This document shows positions 45,846 to 55,740 of a stretch of 64,000 bases of DNA, in pieces. Positions within the stretch are counted from its first letter, which is position 1. Each line of letters starts with the position of its first letter. The position numbers and the translations under genes are program-made. The stretch covers positions 103,331,584 to 103,395,583 of the forward strand of contig NC_079212.1 in the NCBI RefSeq assembly GCF_029633865.1, given 5' to 3'. The stretch is from Lampris incognitus. Taxonomy: Eukaryota; Chordata; Actinopteri; Lampriformes; Lampridae. The notes below the pieces were generated by a model that was not told where the DNA came from, did not search any database, and saw only the letters and a program-made list of their open reading frames with translations.

Positions 45846-46998
45846 CACGATCAGTTGTATGGTTTCATGCCATAAAATATCACTACAGATGTGATGTTTG
45901 CTTTGAGAATGTTGATGGAGAAGTATAGCGAAGGTCAGAAGGAGTTACATTGTGTCTTTGTGGATTAAGATAAAGCATATGACAAGGTACCGAGAGAGGA
46001 GGTGTGGTATTGTATGAAGAAATCAGGAGTGGCAGATGAGTATGTAAGAGTGGTGCATGATATGTATGAGGGCAGTTTGAAAGTGGTGAGGTGTGCGGTT
46101 GGAATGACAGATGGGTTAAAGGTGGAGGTGGGATTACATCAAGGATAGGCTTTGGGCCCTTTATTGTTTGCCATGGTGGACAGGTTGATGGACGAGATCA
46201 GGCAGGAGTCTCTGTGGACTGTGATGTTTGCGGATGACATTGTGATCTGTAGTGAGAGTAGGGAGCATGTTGAGGAGAGCCTGGGCAGGGGGAGATATAC
46301 AATGGAGAGAATAGGAATGAGAGTCAGTAGGAGCAAGACGGAATACATAAGCGTGAACTAGAGAGAGAACTGTGGAATGGTGAGGATGCAAGGAGTAGAG
46401 TTGGCAAAGGTGAACGAATTTAAATACTTGAGGTTGTTCGAAGTAACAGGGAATGAGGAAGAGAGGTGAAAAAGAGAGTGCAGGCAGGGTGGTGTGGATG
46501 GAGAAGTGTGTCAGGGAGTGATTTGCAGCAGAAGGGTACCAGACAAGAGTTTAAGTGAGGGTTTACAAGATGGTAGTGAGACCACCTATGTTGTATGGTT
46601 TAGAGATGGTGGCATTGACGAAAACACAGGAGGTGGAGCTGGAACTGGCAGAGTTGAAGATGGTAAGATTTTTGTTGGGAGTGATGAAGATTGAAAGCAT
46701 TAGGAATGAATATATTAGAGGGTCAGCTCAGGTTGGATAGTTTGGAGACAAAGCAAGAGAAGTGAGATTGAGATGGTTTGGACATGTGTGAAGGGGAGAT
46801 ACTGGCTATATTGGGAGAAGGATGCTGAAGATGGAGCTGCCAGGAAAGAAGAAAAGAGGAAGGCCAAAGAGGAGGTTTATGGATGTGGTGAGGGAGGACA
46901 TGCAGGTGGTTGGCGTGACAGAGGAAGATGCAGAGGACAGGAAGAGATGGAAATGTATGCTCCGTTGTGGCGACCCATAAAGGGAGCAGCCTAAAGGA
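45846..46998 (+). mobile_element. RTE-type LINE, 3' part (dead)
   Basis: Starts in reverse transcriptase: LHCVFVD-KAYDKVPREEVW (stop inside), GLHQG (stop) ALGPLLFAMVD, then TVMFADDIVICSESREHVEE (catalytic FADD, ~46226). The C-terminal part follows in shifted frames (RPPMLYGLEMVALTK, RNEYIRGSAQVG, RLRWFGHV-like), ending GTGGCGACCCATAAAGGGAGC, a well known RTE-type 3' end in fish. Many stops. Together with 42870-43190 it may be one old element broken by the Rex1 and Penelope pieces. Confidence 0.85.
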
Positions 46999-46999
46999 G

Positions 47000-47071
47000 A
47001 GTTTCATGAAATAATACTTAGCACTCTGGATTTTGAATCCAGCAATCCAAGTTCAAATCTAGGTGGGACCT
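47000..47071 (+). pseudogene. tRNA-Gln(TTG)-like pseudogene
   Basis: 72 nt. The anticodon arm CTGGA-TTTTGAA-TCCAG is perfectly paired with anticodon TTG; the T arm reads CCAAG-TTCAAAT-CTAGG with one mismatch; TTAGCA of the D arm and GTGGGACC of the acceptor end are recognisable. The 5' acceptor strand and D arm (ATGAAATAATAC) have decayed, so it is unlikely to be functional. It abuts the 3' end of the RTE LINE. Confidence 0.7.
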
Positions 47072-47233
47072 TAGGTAGCCCTATATATTTTTTCGTTTGC
47101 ACAATATGCAAATTAACAAACTTTCCTAAAATAATAATAGAAATATTTTTCTTTTCAGATGACACATAACTCACAATGTTTTTGAGAAGAAATAAGTTAA
47201 CATTTTGCTATGATGGTTGTTTCTTACAGTCGG

Positions 47234-47357
47234 TAGTCCTGGTATGTTAATTATGTTGGTAGGATGAGGATTAAAAACAATGGGACATGTCAAGGCATGT
47301 TGTAGCCACAAGCTGAATTAGCTAGTTTATTGCTCCTTCGATGGTTATATATCAAAG
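47234..47357 (+). repeat. Direct repeat X, copy 1
   Basis: TAGTCCTGGTATGTTAATTA...TATATATCAAAGA; ~95% like 48396-48519. Both copies are followed by piggyBac-like sequence, directly here and after a Tc1 insert in copy 2. Confidence 0.9.
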
Positions 47358-47364
47358 ATACCTG

Positions 47365-47933
47365 AATTTGGATTTTCTAAGTTTAATAACTTTGTGAAAA
47401 AAAAGATACAGACCTGCCGCTCCCTGAATGCTCCTAAAATTACTGTAACGTGCATGGATAAGTAGACACGTTGGTCCTTGACTAATGGGTCGGACCCTTT
47501 AGTCGATTGGTTAACCTTGTCGCTTGCGGTGTGGGAGCCACGGGTTCGCGTCCTGGCTTTGGCGGTTCCCGGGCTGACCACCTGAATTTGCTACATTGGT
47601 GTCAGAAGTGGGATGGTGAGACCGTGAGGTCATCGGAAGCGCGTACGCCCAGAGGCGTGAGGGAGCGGATATGCTGAAGCGCGGGGACGCGCGTCCACAA
47701 GGAGTGGGGTAGTGTAACTTGCATGGATAAGTAGACACGTTGGTCCTTGACTAACGGGTTGGACCCTTTAGTCGAGCAGTTAGCGGTGTCTCCCGCGGTG
47801 CGGGCGATGCGGGTTCGCGTCCCGCCCGCGGCAGTTCCTGTGGTTGCCCCCGAATTTGCAACATTACATATAATTACATTAAAATGAGTTTTAGATCATT
47901 TGCACAAAAAAGTAAGATCCACCCTAAAATGAC
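47365..47933 (+). mobile_element. piggyBac-like repeat fragment containing TRIM copy 3
   Basis: Excluding the TRIM, this matches 50170-50330 (GATACAGACCTGCCGCTCCC / GATACCGACCGGCCGCTCCC and onward). It lacks the outer ~35 bases of that copy and stops at CCTAAAATGACCAT, where the OR fragment begins. Confidence 0.75.
47444..47863 (+). mobile_element. TRIM-like miniature LTR retroelement, copy 3 (best preserved)
   Basis: 5' LTR 47444-47595 and 3' LTR 47713-47863, about 93% alike, TGTAAC...TTTGC(T/A)ACA. Directly after the 5' LTR is TTGGTGTCAGAAGTGGGA, an exact complement of the 3' end of tRNA-Leu (CCCACTTCTGACA-CCA). The 3' LTR is preceded by AAGGAGTGGGGTAG. The centre is 117 bp with no ORF. 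The target duplication is TTAC (47440-47443, 47864-47867), confirmed by the paralogous empty site AAAATTACATATAATT at 50259-50274. Each LTR holds a tRNA-like part: TTTAGTCGAGCAGTTAGCGG (47767-47786) and CGGGTTCGCGTCCCG (47810-47824, a perfect T arm). It can only move with enzymes from another element. Confidence 0.9.
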
Positions 47934-48398
47934 CATAATAGTAACTGAAAACCATGAAGGAGGGTCGTGTTCCTGGCTTTCTTAACATCTGTGTTTGTTG
48001 CCTGGGCAGCAAACAGAATCCTGAAATATATACTCAACAGAGTGAGCCACACTAGGACTAGAAAAACTATGTGGGAAGCATCCCTTTTCTCCAGACTGTA
48101 GGTGCCCCTGAAAACACAGTCCCTGACACAGAAAACTCTCGAATAGAAGAACTCCAGAGGTTCTGTAGCCAGGAGGATAAAGAGATCTGGTAGGATGGAG
48201 ACTGTACTTAACACCCAGATTAATCCAATCACAACATAGGTTCTCTTAACTGTACAGATCTGTCCGTAACGGAGGGGGATGCAGATGGCGATGTAACACT
48301 CCACTGCCATACCAGCTAAATTTAGTGGGGTATTTCGGGGTTGCAAAGATGGCGACAATGAGTAGGAGGCAACAGAAGGACGCATTGATGGTGTATAG
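47934..48398 (-). pseudogene. OR fragment D: partial copy of OR gene A
   Basis: It corresponds to 53615-54078 of gene A, from INASFCCLLLIVAIFAT through MAVECYIAICIPLRYGQ to LLHGFQLL, and is nearly identical over most of that span. A one-base insertion near 48337 shifts the frame and both ends are lost, so it encodes no receptor. It is enclosed by a piggyBac-like fragment on one side and repeat X on the other. The high identity suggests recent duplication or gene conversion with gene A. Confidence 0.92.
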
Positions 48399-48519
48399 TC
48401 CTGGTATGTTAAATATGTTGGTAGGATGAGGATTAAAAACAACGGGACATGTCAAGGCATGTTGTAGCCACAAGTTGAATTAGCTAGTTTATTGCTCCTT
48501 CAGTGATTATATATCAAAT
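48396..48519 (+). repeat. Direct repeat X, copy 2
   Basis: Second copy of 47234-47357; shares the word TATAG/TAGTCCTGG with the edge of OR fragment D. Confidence 0.9.
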
Positions 48520-48526
48520 ATATCTA

Positions 48527-50144
48527 CACTACCATTCAAAAGTTTGGGATCACCCAAACAATTTTGTGTTTTCCATGAAAAGTCACACTTATTCACCACC
48601 ATATGTTGTGAAATGAATAGAAAATAGAGTCAAGACATTGACAAGGTTAGAAATAATGATTTGTATTTGAAATAAGATTTTTTTTACATCAAACTTTGCT
48701 TTCGTCAAAGAATCCTCCATTTGCAGCAATTACAGCATTGCAGACCTTTGGCATTCTAGCTGTTAATTTGTTGAGGTAATCTGGAGAAATTGCACCCCAC
48801 GCTTCCAGAAGCAGCTCCCACAAGTTGGATTGGTTGGATGGGCACTTCTTGCGTACCATACGGTCAAGCTGCTCCCACAACAGCTCAATGGGGTTCAGAT
48901 CTGGTGACTGCGCTGGCCACTCCATTACCGATAGAATACCAGCTTCCTGCTTCTGCTCTAAATAGTTCTTGCACAATTTGGAGGTGTGTTTAGGGTCATT
49001 GTCCTGTTGTAGGATGAAATTGGCTCCAATCAAGCGCTGTCCACTGGGTATGGCATGGCGTTGCAAAATTGAGTGATAGCCTTCCTTATTCAGAATCCCT
49101 TTTACCCTGTACAAATCTCCCACCTTACCAGCACCAAAGCAACCCCAGACCATCACATTGCCTCCACCATGCTTAACAGATGGCGTCAGGCATTCTTCCA
49201 GCATCTTTTCATTTGTTCTGCGTCTCACAAACGTTCTTCTTTGTGATCCAAACACCTCAAATTTGGATTCATCCGTCCACAACACTTTTTTCCAGTCTTC
49301 CTCTGTCCAATGTCTGTGTTCTTTTGCCCATCTTAATCTTTTTCTTTTATTGGTCAGTCTCAGATATGGCTTTTTCTTTGCCACTCTGCCCTGAAGCCCA
49401 GAATCCCGCAGCCGACTCTTCACTGTAGATGTTGACACTGGTGTTTTGCGGGTACTATTTAATGAAGATGCCAGTTGGGGACCTGTGAGGCGTCTGTTTC
49501 TCAAACTAGAGACTCTAATGTACTTATCTTCTTGCTCAGTTGTGCAACGCGGCCTCCCACTTCTTTTTCTACTCTGGTTAGAGCCTGTTTGTGCTGTCCT
49601 CTGAAGGGAGTAGTACACACCGGTGTAGGAAATCTTCAATTTCTTAGCAATTTCTCGCATGGAATAGCCTTCATTTCTAAGAACAAGAATAGACTGTCGA
49701 GTTTCAGATGAAATTTCTCTTTTTCTGGCCATTTTGAGCGTTTAATTGACCCCACAAATGTGATGCTCCAGAAACTCAATCTGCTCAAAGGAAGGTCAGT
49801 TTTGTAGCTTCTGTAACGAGCTAAACTGTTTTCAGATGTGTGAACATGATTGCACAAGGGTTTTCTAATCATCAATTGGCCTTCTGAGCCAATGAGCAAA
49901 CACATTGTACCATTAGAACACTGGAGTGATAGTTGCTTGAAATGGGCCTCTATACACCTATGTAGATATTGCACCAAAAACCAGACATTTGCAGCTAGAA
50001 TAGTCATTTACCACATTAGCAATGTATAGAGTGTATTTCTTTAAAGTTAAGACTAGTTTAAAGTTATCTTCATTGAAAAGTACAGTGCTTTTCCTTCAAA
50101 AATATGGACATTTCAATGTGATCCCAAACTTTTGAACGGTAGTG
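48527..50144 (-). mobile_element. Tc1-like transposon, complete, 1618 bp
   Basis: Flanked by TA (48525-48526, 50145-50146); tips CACTACCATTCAAAAGTTTG and the complement at 50125-50144. Terminal repeats are long. It is inserted in the duplicated repeat X / piggyBac-like block. It is the parent family of the palindromic element at 14843-16039. Confidence 0.95.
48689..49732 (-). CDS. Tc1-like transposase, intact 347 aa
   Basis: Starts MARKREISSETRQSIL with helix-turn-helix SMREIAKKLKISYTGVYYSL, a second HTH with the GRPR-type linker (KRSGRPRCTT), then the DDE core: LWTDESKFEVFG (D), QQDNDPKHTSK (D) and PDLNPIELLWEQ (E), all present. It ends ...NGGFFDESKV. No stops or shifts. The length is usual for the family (about 340). 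Probably able to encode active enzyme, which acts in the nucleus on tips of its own type. Confidence in activity is lower than in identity because single substitutions cannot be judged by eye. Confidence 0.93.
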   Translation of the reverse strand: MARKREISSETRQSILVLRNEGYSMREIAKKLKISYTGVYYSLQRTAQTGSNQSRKRSGRPRCTTEQEDKYIRVSSLRNRRLTGPQLASSLNSTRKTPVSTSTVKSRLRDSGLQGRVAKKKPYLRLTNKRKRLRWAKEHRHWTEEDWKKVLWTDESKFEVFGSQRRTFVRRRTNEKMLEECLTPSVKHGGGNVMVWGCFGAGKVGDLYRVKGILNKEGYHSILQRHAIPSGQRLIGANFILQQDNDPKHTSKLCKNYLEQKQEAGILSVMEWPAQSPDLNPIELLWEQLDRMVRKKCPSNQSNLWELLLEAWGAISPDYLNKLTARMPKVCNAVIAANGGFFDESKV

Positions 50145-50148
50145 TATA

Positions 50149-51157
50149 TTAAACTAGAACGACCAAGGCGGTCATTTTGACCGTTTTGGATTTTCAAAGT
50201 TGAATAACTTTGTGAAAGAAAAAAAAAGATACCGACCGGCCGCTCCCTGAATGCTCCTAAAATTACATATAATTGCATTAAAATGAGTTTTAGATAATTT
50301 GCACAAAAAAGTAAGATCTACCTAAAACGACCATGAGCGGTCAAAATGACTGCACGTAATTTGCGCGTCATCGTGCGCGTCATGTTACTATTTATGACGT
50401 GTGTTGGTCGCGTAATTTCCTTCGCGAAGTTCATTGCTCTGTCCTTGAAACACACTAGCGTTCTCCGGTGCAGAGTAATAGTCTAAACTTGATTTTTTAT
50501 TATTTCCAACATGTCTGGGTACAGCCGCCGTTTCAGACGCACCATGACTACCACCGAGCGTTGCAGTATTTACAGGCGTGGGCAGCGGCGATTTTAAATT
50601 ATCTGAAAAATAGTATTAAAGTTGTTAAAATGTTAAATTTAGTGTCAGTCGTTTCTTAACAGGCATACGAAGATATGCAATGCATTAATATCTCAATTGG
50701 GTATTTATCTTGACAGAATATATCGTTCTAGTCGTTTTTAAATTCCGGTTGTTGTTTGGGACTGTTTCAATCGTCATTTTCAGTTTTTTTTTTCTTTTTT
50801 TCTTTTTTTTTACACTTCACGTTTTATAGGCATTGTTACGTTTGTGAGATTAGCAATAGGTGTTTTCCGTTTTGCTTTTCGGATAATATTTTCACTTTTT
50901 CAATTTTGCTATTCAAGTTTGACCATGTCTCTGAAGTTTAAATTGTTTAAAAATAGTATTATAGTTGTTAAAATGTTAATTTTGGTGTCAGTCCTAACAT
51001 ACATACTAACATATGCAATTCATTAATATCTCAATTGGGTATTTATCTTGACAGAATATAGAGTTTAAAAACCGGTGGTCATTTTGACCGCCCATGGTCG
51101 TTTTAGGTAGGAGTGAAATCCCGGTCGTTCAATTTTGGGAACACGTTAAAAATCTTG
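50149..51157 (+). mobile_element. piggyBac-like or related TIR repeat, non-coding
   Basis: After TTAA at 50150-50153 comes ACTAGAACGACCAAGGCGGT CATTTTGACC (two blocks). A second, similar word CCTAAAACGACCATGAGCGG lies at 50319 and its complement ends GGTCGTTTTAGG at about 51106. TTAA beside the tip suggests piggyBac. Inside, a ~130-bp block (about 50597-50737) is repeated at about 50939-51063. A short frame at 50509 (MSGYSRRFRRTMTTT) could be the start of a lost transposase. Right edge uncertain (51106 to 51157). Confidence 0.6.
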
Positions 51158-51210
51158 TCAAGATGTCATGTTAAAACACTTTATTGCTCCTTTGTATTGC
51201 AATGAGTATG

Positions 51211-51251
<41 letters not shown>

Positions 51252-51262
51252 CGCGCGTGTGT
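51211..51262. repeat. (GT)n(GC)n microsatellite
   Basis: GT tract followed by alternating GC and GT; alternating purine-pyrimidine throughout. Confidence 0.95.
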
Positions 51263-51929
51263 GTCACTCATTGCTAAGTAGCTGCAGGCGCGTGCCTGTG
51301 CGTCCCCGTGCGTGTGTGTTCGTCCTCATGTGCGTGCGTGTTTTGACACGTTGGGGAGGCGGTGGGACTTAGGGGCCTAGATTACATTTGATTGGTCAGG
51401 GGGTGGGACTTGAGGGTGGCTTAGGGCTTCTTACGATCAAAGGGCGGTACTTAGGGACGGTGTTTGCGTTTGATTGGTCAGGGGGCGGGGCTTTGGTTAT
51501 TAATCACTCAAATCCTTTTGATATGCTAATGTTACAGAAGGGGAATACTACTTCTCTCTGGCATTAGCAAAAACAGGACCCTTGTCAAAATTAAGTTATT
51601 TTTTTATTTTTTTTCAGTGACATAACAAAGATAATGTCATATCTCAGGATCTGCTGGCCAAAAGGAATTAAAGCATAGTTTTGTGGCATCACATTGGTGA
51701 CATCACAAAATTGTGAAGAAACTGCTAGCATAAATACTGGCAGTTGAGAGGGTGTGCCCACAACCATTGCACACTGTTAAAACATGTGACCAGAGCAGTG
51801 TTCTAACATTCAGCCACTCGTCAAGCTGACATGACTCAACTTGAGGCTAGAAGCCAACCCTTTGCAGGTTTTATATTGAAATTAATTGGAAGAAGCATGT
51901 TAGCCATGGCCAGTGTGAGGGGGCTGAAG
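51263..51929. other. Unassigned DNA
   Basis: Two copies of a TGATTGGTCAGGGGGYGGG word occur at about 51391 and 51471. No gene seen. Confidence 0.35.
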
Positions 51930-52115
51930 ATTACTATTAGAGGTTATTGCTCTCCCTGAGTTTTCGTTCCATTTTTTCTCCCTGTTAAATGGGATTTTTA
52001 GGGTGTTGTTCCTTATCTGATATGACGGTCTAAGGACAGGATGTTGTATTGCTGTAAAGCCCCCTGAGGCAAATTTGTAATTTGTGATATTGGGCTATAC
52101 AAATAAAATTGACTT
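51930..52115 (+). mobile_element. 3' end of an L2-type LINE
   Basis: The block ends CCTGAGGCAAATTTGTAATT...GGGCTATACAAATAAAATTG with a TTGAC(TT) tail, which I recognise as a common fish LINE 3' end. Coding part absent. Confidence 0.6.
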
Positions 52116-53361
52116 GACTTGTTATAGAGAATTGAAAATATTGTGCTGTGCCATCTTTTCAGTGGTAGTTACAGTATGGTACAGTATTGACAAAATAAGC
52201 GTTTTGTTTTTTTGTTTTTTTTCTGAAGGTGGGCTGGCAAAAGGAGGGACCAGTTGTTCATTGAAGGTGGCTTGGGCCACCTCTGGCCAACCCTAGATCC
52301 ACCCCTGATTGGCCATGCTCTTCACTGAGAACACACGAGCTAGGAGGTTAGACCTGAAAGACATTGTCAGTGACTTTATTGAATTTTATTTTAGGAGGAT
52401 GAAATTCTTGCACTGAGTACATTGTTGTTGTTTTTTTCCATTATTGATCATTAGGGTGAGGGTTGGTGTCAGTGGTCATTGATATGATAGTGATTTGTAT
52501 GTCTTCTCCTAAGGTATTTTGGCAACATTTAACTTTTCAGAAAGACAACTGTGGTTATTTGATTGTGTGACATTTCTGGCTGTGATGGTTTAAGGGTTAT
52601 TATGATGATAATATGTATTAGAGCAGTAAATTTTGGGCCACTGTGCTGTCAGTGGTCCTGAACATTGTGGGAACCAAGTTTGCTTGGTGGACTTAGTTGT
52701 TGTTGTCTACTTCCTGCTGAAATAGTAGGTCTGTGTGATGGAAGAGGAGGATATGTGTGATAGGGTGAGAAAAGAGGCCCAACAGAAATCTTGCACCAAG
52801 GCTCATGACACATATGCTACACTAGGGAGAAAACCAGCTGTGTTACATTGTTATAATTTTAGTTAACAGTAAATCCTTAATACCAGTATACACTGTTAAC
52901 ATTTTTGTTGTTTGCTGTGTTAGAATTAAGTAACAAATATCCCAAATGATCTCAAATTTAATTGTCAACTATTATTGCCTTTTGCTCTCTGCACTCAGCT
53001 GAGAAAAAGACAATTCTACTAGTTTGACCTGTTGAACACAATACAGTCAGAGTAAATAGAGTTTCTTTCTTACATATTTCATGTTCACACCTGCACTACA
53101 CAAAATGAATTAAACTGAGAAAAGAAACTTTGCCATGTTCATTTAAGTGCACGTCTAGATTTATTTTTGTCTTTTTATTTTCCTTTACCCTCCTTTTGCA
53201 AAAACGATCAGTAAAGCCTTACAATCAATACAAACACCAAAATGGAAGCATACTGTAAAAACAGTTTTATCTTTTACTTTTCTTTTTTCTTTCTTTATTT
53301 TTTTTCCTACAGTGGTTTTCAGTGTGACAGAAACTCAATGACCTTTATATGAAGATTGTGA
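52116..53361. other. Downstream flank of OR gene A, no gene recognised
   Basis: AT-rich. On the minus strand this is the 3' UTR and flank of gene A; a tract of T/C at 53270-53310 is present. The block at about 52226-52310 resembles a dispersed fish repeat but I cannot name it. Confidence 0.35.
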
Positions 53362-54757
53362 CTAAGGTATTTTCACTGCCCTGTTACTGCGGTGCTTGAC
53401 AATTTGTGGGTGGGTACTTGTTCTCACTTTACAACAAAGGTACCGTTTCAAGTACCTCCTGAAGGTCTGGTCCCGTAGCCCATACACAATAGGACTAACA
53501 AACCGCGGCAAGATCTGAATAAAGATATAGCCGGTGAAGCGCATTGTCAGGATGTGTTTGGGGAATAAGTATAGCAGGCTGTTTTCTAACATGGGCTGCA
53601 CGTAAGTGAGCATGCATAATAGTAACTGAAAACCATGAAGGAGGATCGTGTTTCTGGCTTTCTTAACATCTGTGTTTGCTGCTTTGGCAGCAAACAGAAT
53701 CCTGAAATATATATTCAACAGAGTGAGCCAAACTAGGACTAGAAAAACTATGTGGGAAGCATCCCTTTTCTCCAGACTGTAGGTGCTCCTGAAAACATAG
53801 TCCCTGACACAGAAAACTCTGGAATAGAAGAACTCCAGAGGTTCTGTAGCCAGGAGGATAAAGAGATCTGGTAGGATGGAGACTGTGCTTAACACCCAGA
53901 TTAATCCAATCACAACATAGGTTCTCTTAACTGTACAGATCTGTCCGTAACGGAGGGGGATGCAGATGGCGATGTAACACTCCACTGCCATACCAGCTAA
54001 ACTTAGTGGGGTATTCAGGGTAGCAAAGATGGCGACAATGAGTAGGAGGCAACAGAAGGACACATTGATGGTGTATAGGGCATAGCTGATGACATGGAGA
54101 AAGCTGGAGAGGGCCAGTTGCATCATATCATTTATTACCAGATGGATGAAGAGTATGTAACGAGGATGGACATTGAAGATCTGGAGGGAAACATAGATGA
54201 AAACAAGGGAATGAAAAAAGTCAATACAACTGCATAAACAATGAGGGATGTGTACATTAATGTTTTACATATGGGAACCAAATCAAGTAAATTCAGTTTA
54301 TTAGTTAGTGGTTCAGTGGATCTTAACCATTTGGTTCTCTACTCGTTAGCCTAATTTAGCTCCTTGATAGAATTTCCCACATCACCCTCTGTAAAGACGA
54401 GGAATGCATGTGATTCCATTGTTTATTTGCTGGTGTTATTAATTTTCTTCCCTCTTTGCCAATCCTATAAAATAGGATGGGTTAAATGCAAAAAACACAT
54501 TTCATTGTAACCTGTATAATGACAAAATAAAGGGGCTTTCTTTCTTCTTTCTTTTATCGCTTCCTTTTGTTGCACATAAACAGAAAAGACACTTGCCAGA
54601 CCTGGTGTTTGTTGAAGGTGTGGACCAGGGTACCATTGATGTAGTTGATGCAAATGCAAAGAGCCACAACAATCACATTCTTGGTCACAGCTGTAGTGAG
54701 TGTGTCCCGATAAGTCACAGCCAAGGAACCATTACCATCCACAGATGAAAAATTCAT
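53362..54757 (-). CDS. OR gene A: intact OR131-2-like odorant receptor, two coding exons, 324 aa
   Basis: Exon 1 (54757-54602) encodes MNFSSVDGNGSLAVTYRD and TM1 (VIVVALCICINYINGT), ending CACCAG|GTCTGG. Exon 2 (54180-53362) follows CCCTCCAG and runs IFNVHPRYILF, TM2-TM7, to the stop; junction phase 0. After TM3 it reads MAVECYIAICIPLRY: the usual Arg of the E/DRY motif is Cys. [19 protein letters not shown] precedes and enters TM6 and SPIVYGLRDQTFRRYLKRYL closes TM7 and the tail. NFS and NGS are glycosylation sites. G-protein-coupled, expected at the olfactory neuron surface. The 421-bp intron is the same position as in gene B (between exons 2 and 3 there). Confidence 0.94.
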
Positions 54758-55624
54758 GTCTTATATGGCAGGATCTTTTTTGATATGCTGGGCAGCTGTA
54801 AAATAACAATTAGTGCTGATAAAGGAGTACCAAGAAGGCTGCAAAAGACTGAAAGTGGTACTTTGTGCTCAGAGAACTGAAAACTTCAACATGTTAAGAG
54901 AGTAGAGTTCTGTGTTGCAAATTAAGAGTTATGTTCCCCCAAGAATTGGATTATGTTTCTCAAATTAAAGAAAATAAATTACAATTACTTCTTGCTTATA
55001 TTTATGTTTAATGAATTATGTGTGAATCCACTAAGATCTAGCAATATAACCAATCTCTGGTTAAAGTTTAATTCACCCAACATTTTCTGTAAGACCTTAC
55101 TTGTCTTACTAGAGATAGCAAAAACTATGTCATTGAAAATTTTAAGGACTTTGTTATACCAGAATACTGATAAACCAGATATAGCAGGATAGTATTATTA
55201 CTAATGATAATAATGATAACTGATTATTTAGTAGTTTTCTAAAGCAAATATTTACAATGTGCTTCACAATTGTACCAATTTCCTACTAACTGGTTGATAA
55301 CACCTAGGTAAATGGAGCTACAATATAGTGGTAATATAGCACAATTCAGTGGTATGTGATTAACACTTGAATGATGCACCACACACACTATGCTGATTGT
55401 TCAAACTGTAATGCCATTTGTATCCAATATGAAAAAAGCAGATGAGCAATTCTTGTAGGTGATACATGCAAACCGAACAAAGTAACCTATAAGTTGACTA
55501 TCCCTATTACTAGGTCAAATGCTGTCCAATATAGATATTACAATGTACTTAGCGTAGATCATACTTACCTCACAGTAACAGTAACACCAATCTGAGTGTC
55601 ATATTTATGGGATGAGTTTATATA
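54758..55624 (-). promoter_or_regulatory. Probable 5' UTR exon, intron and TATA box of OR gene A
   Basis: On the minus strand TATATAA at 55624-55618 is followed about 50 bases on by a strong donor GTGAG|GTAAGT (exon end 55569). An acceptor ATTTTACAG lies at 54796, leaving 38 nt of 5' UTR (54795-54758) before the ATG. The arrangement of a short non-coding first exon is common in odorant receptors. Transcription start would be near 55590; this is inferred. Confidence 0.5.
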
Positions 55625-55655
55625 GGCTGTTATGAGTCCTGAGTTGTGGTATAGA

Positions 55656-55660
<5 letters not shown>

Positions 55661-55737
<77 letters not shown>

Positions 55738-55740
55738 TGG
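55661..55740. repeat. (GT)n(GCGT)n microsatellite
   Basis: GT tract followed by GTGC/GCGT tetranucleotides, upstream of the TATA box of OR gene A. Confidence 0.96.
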
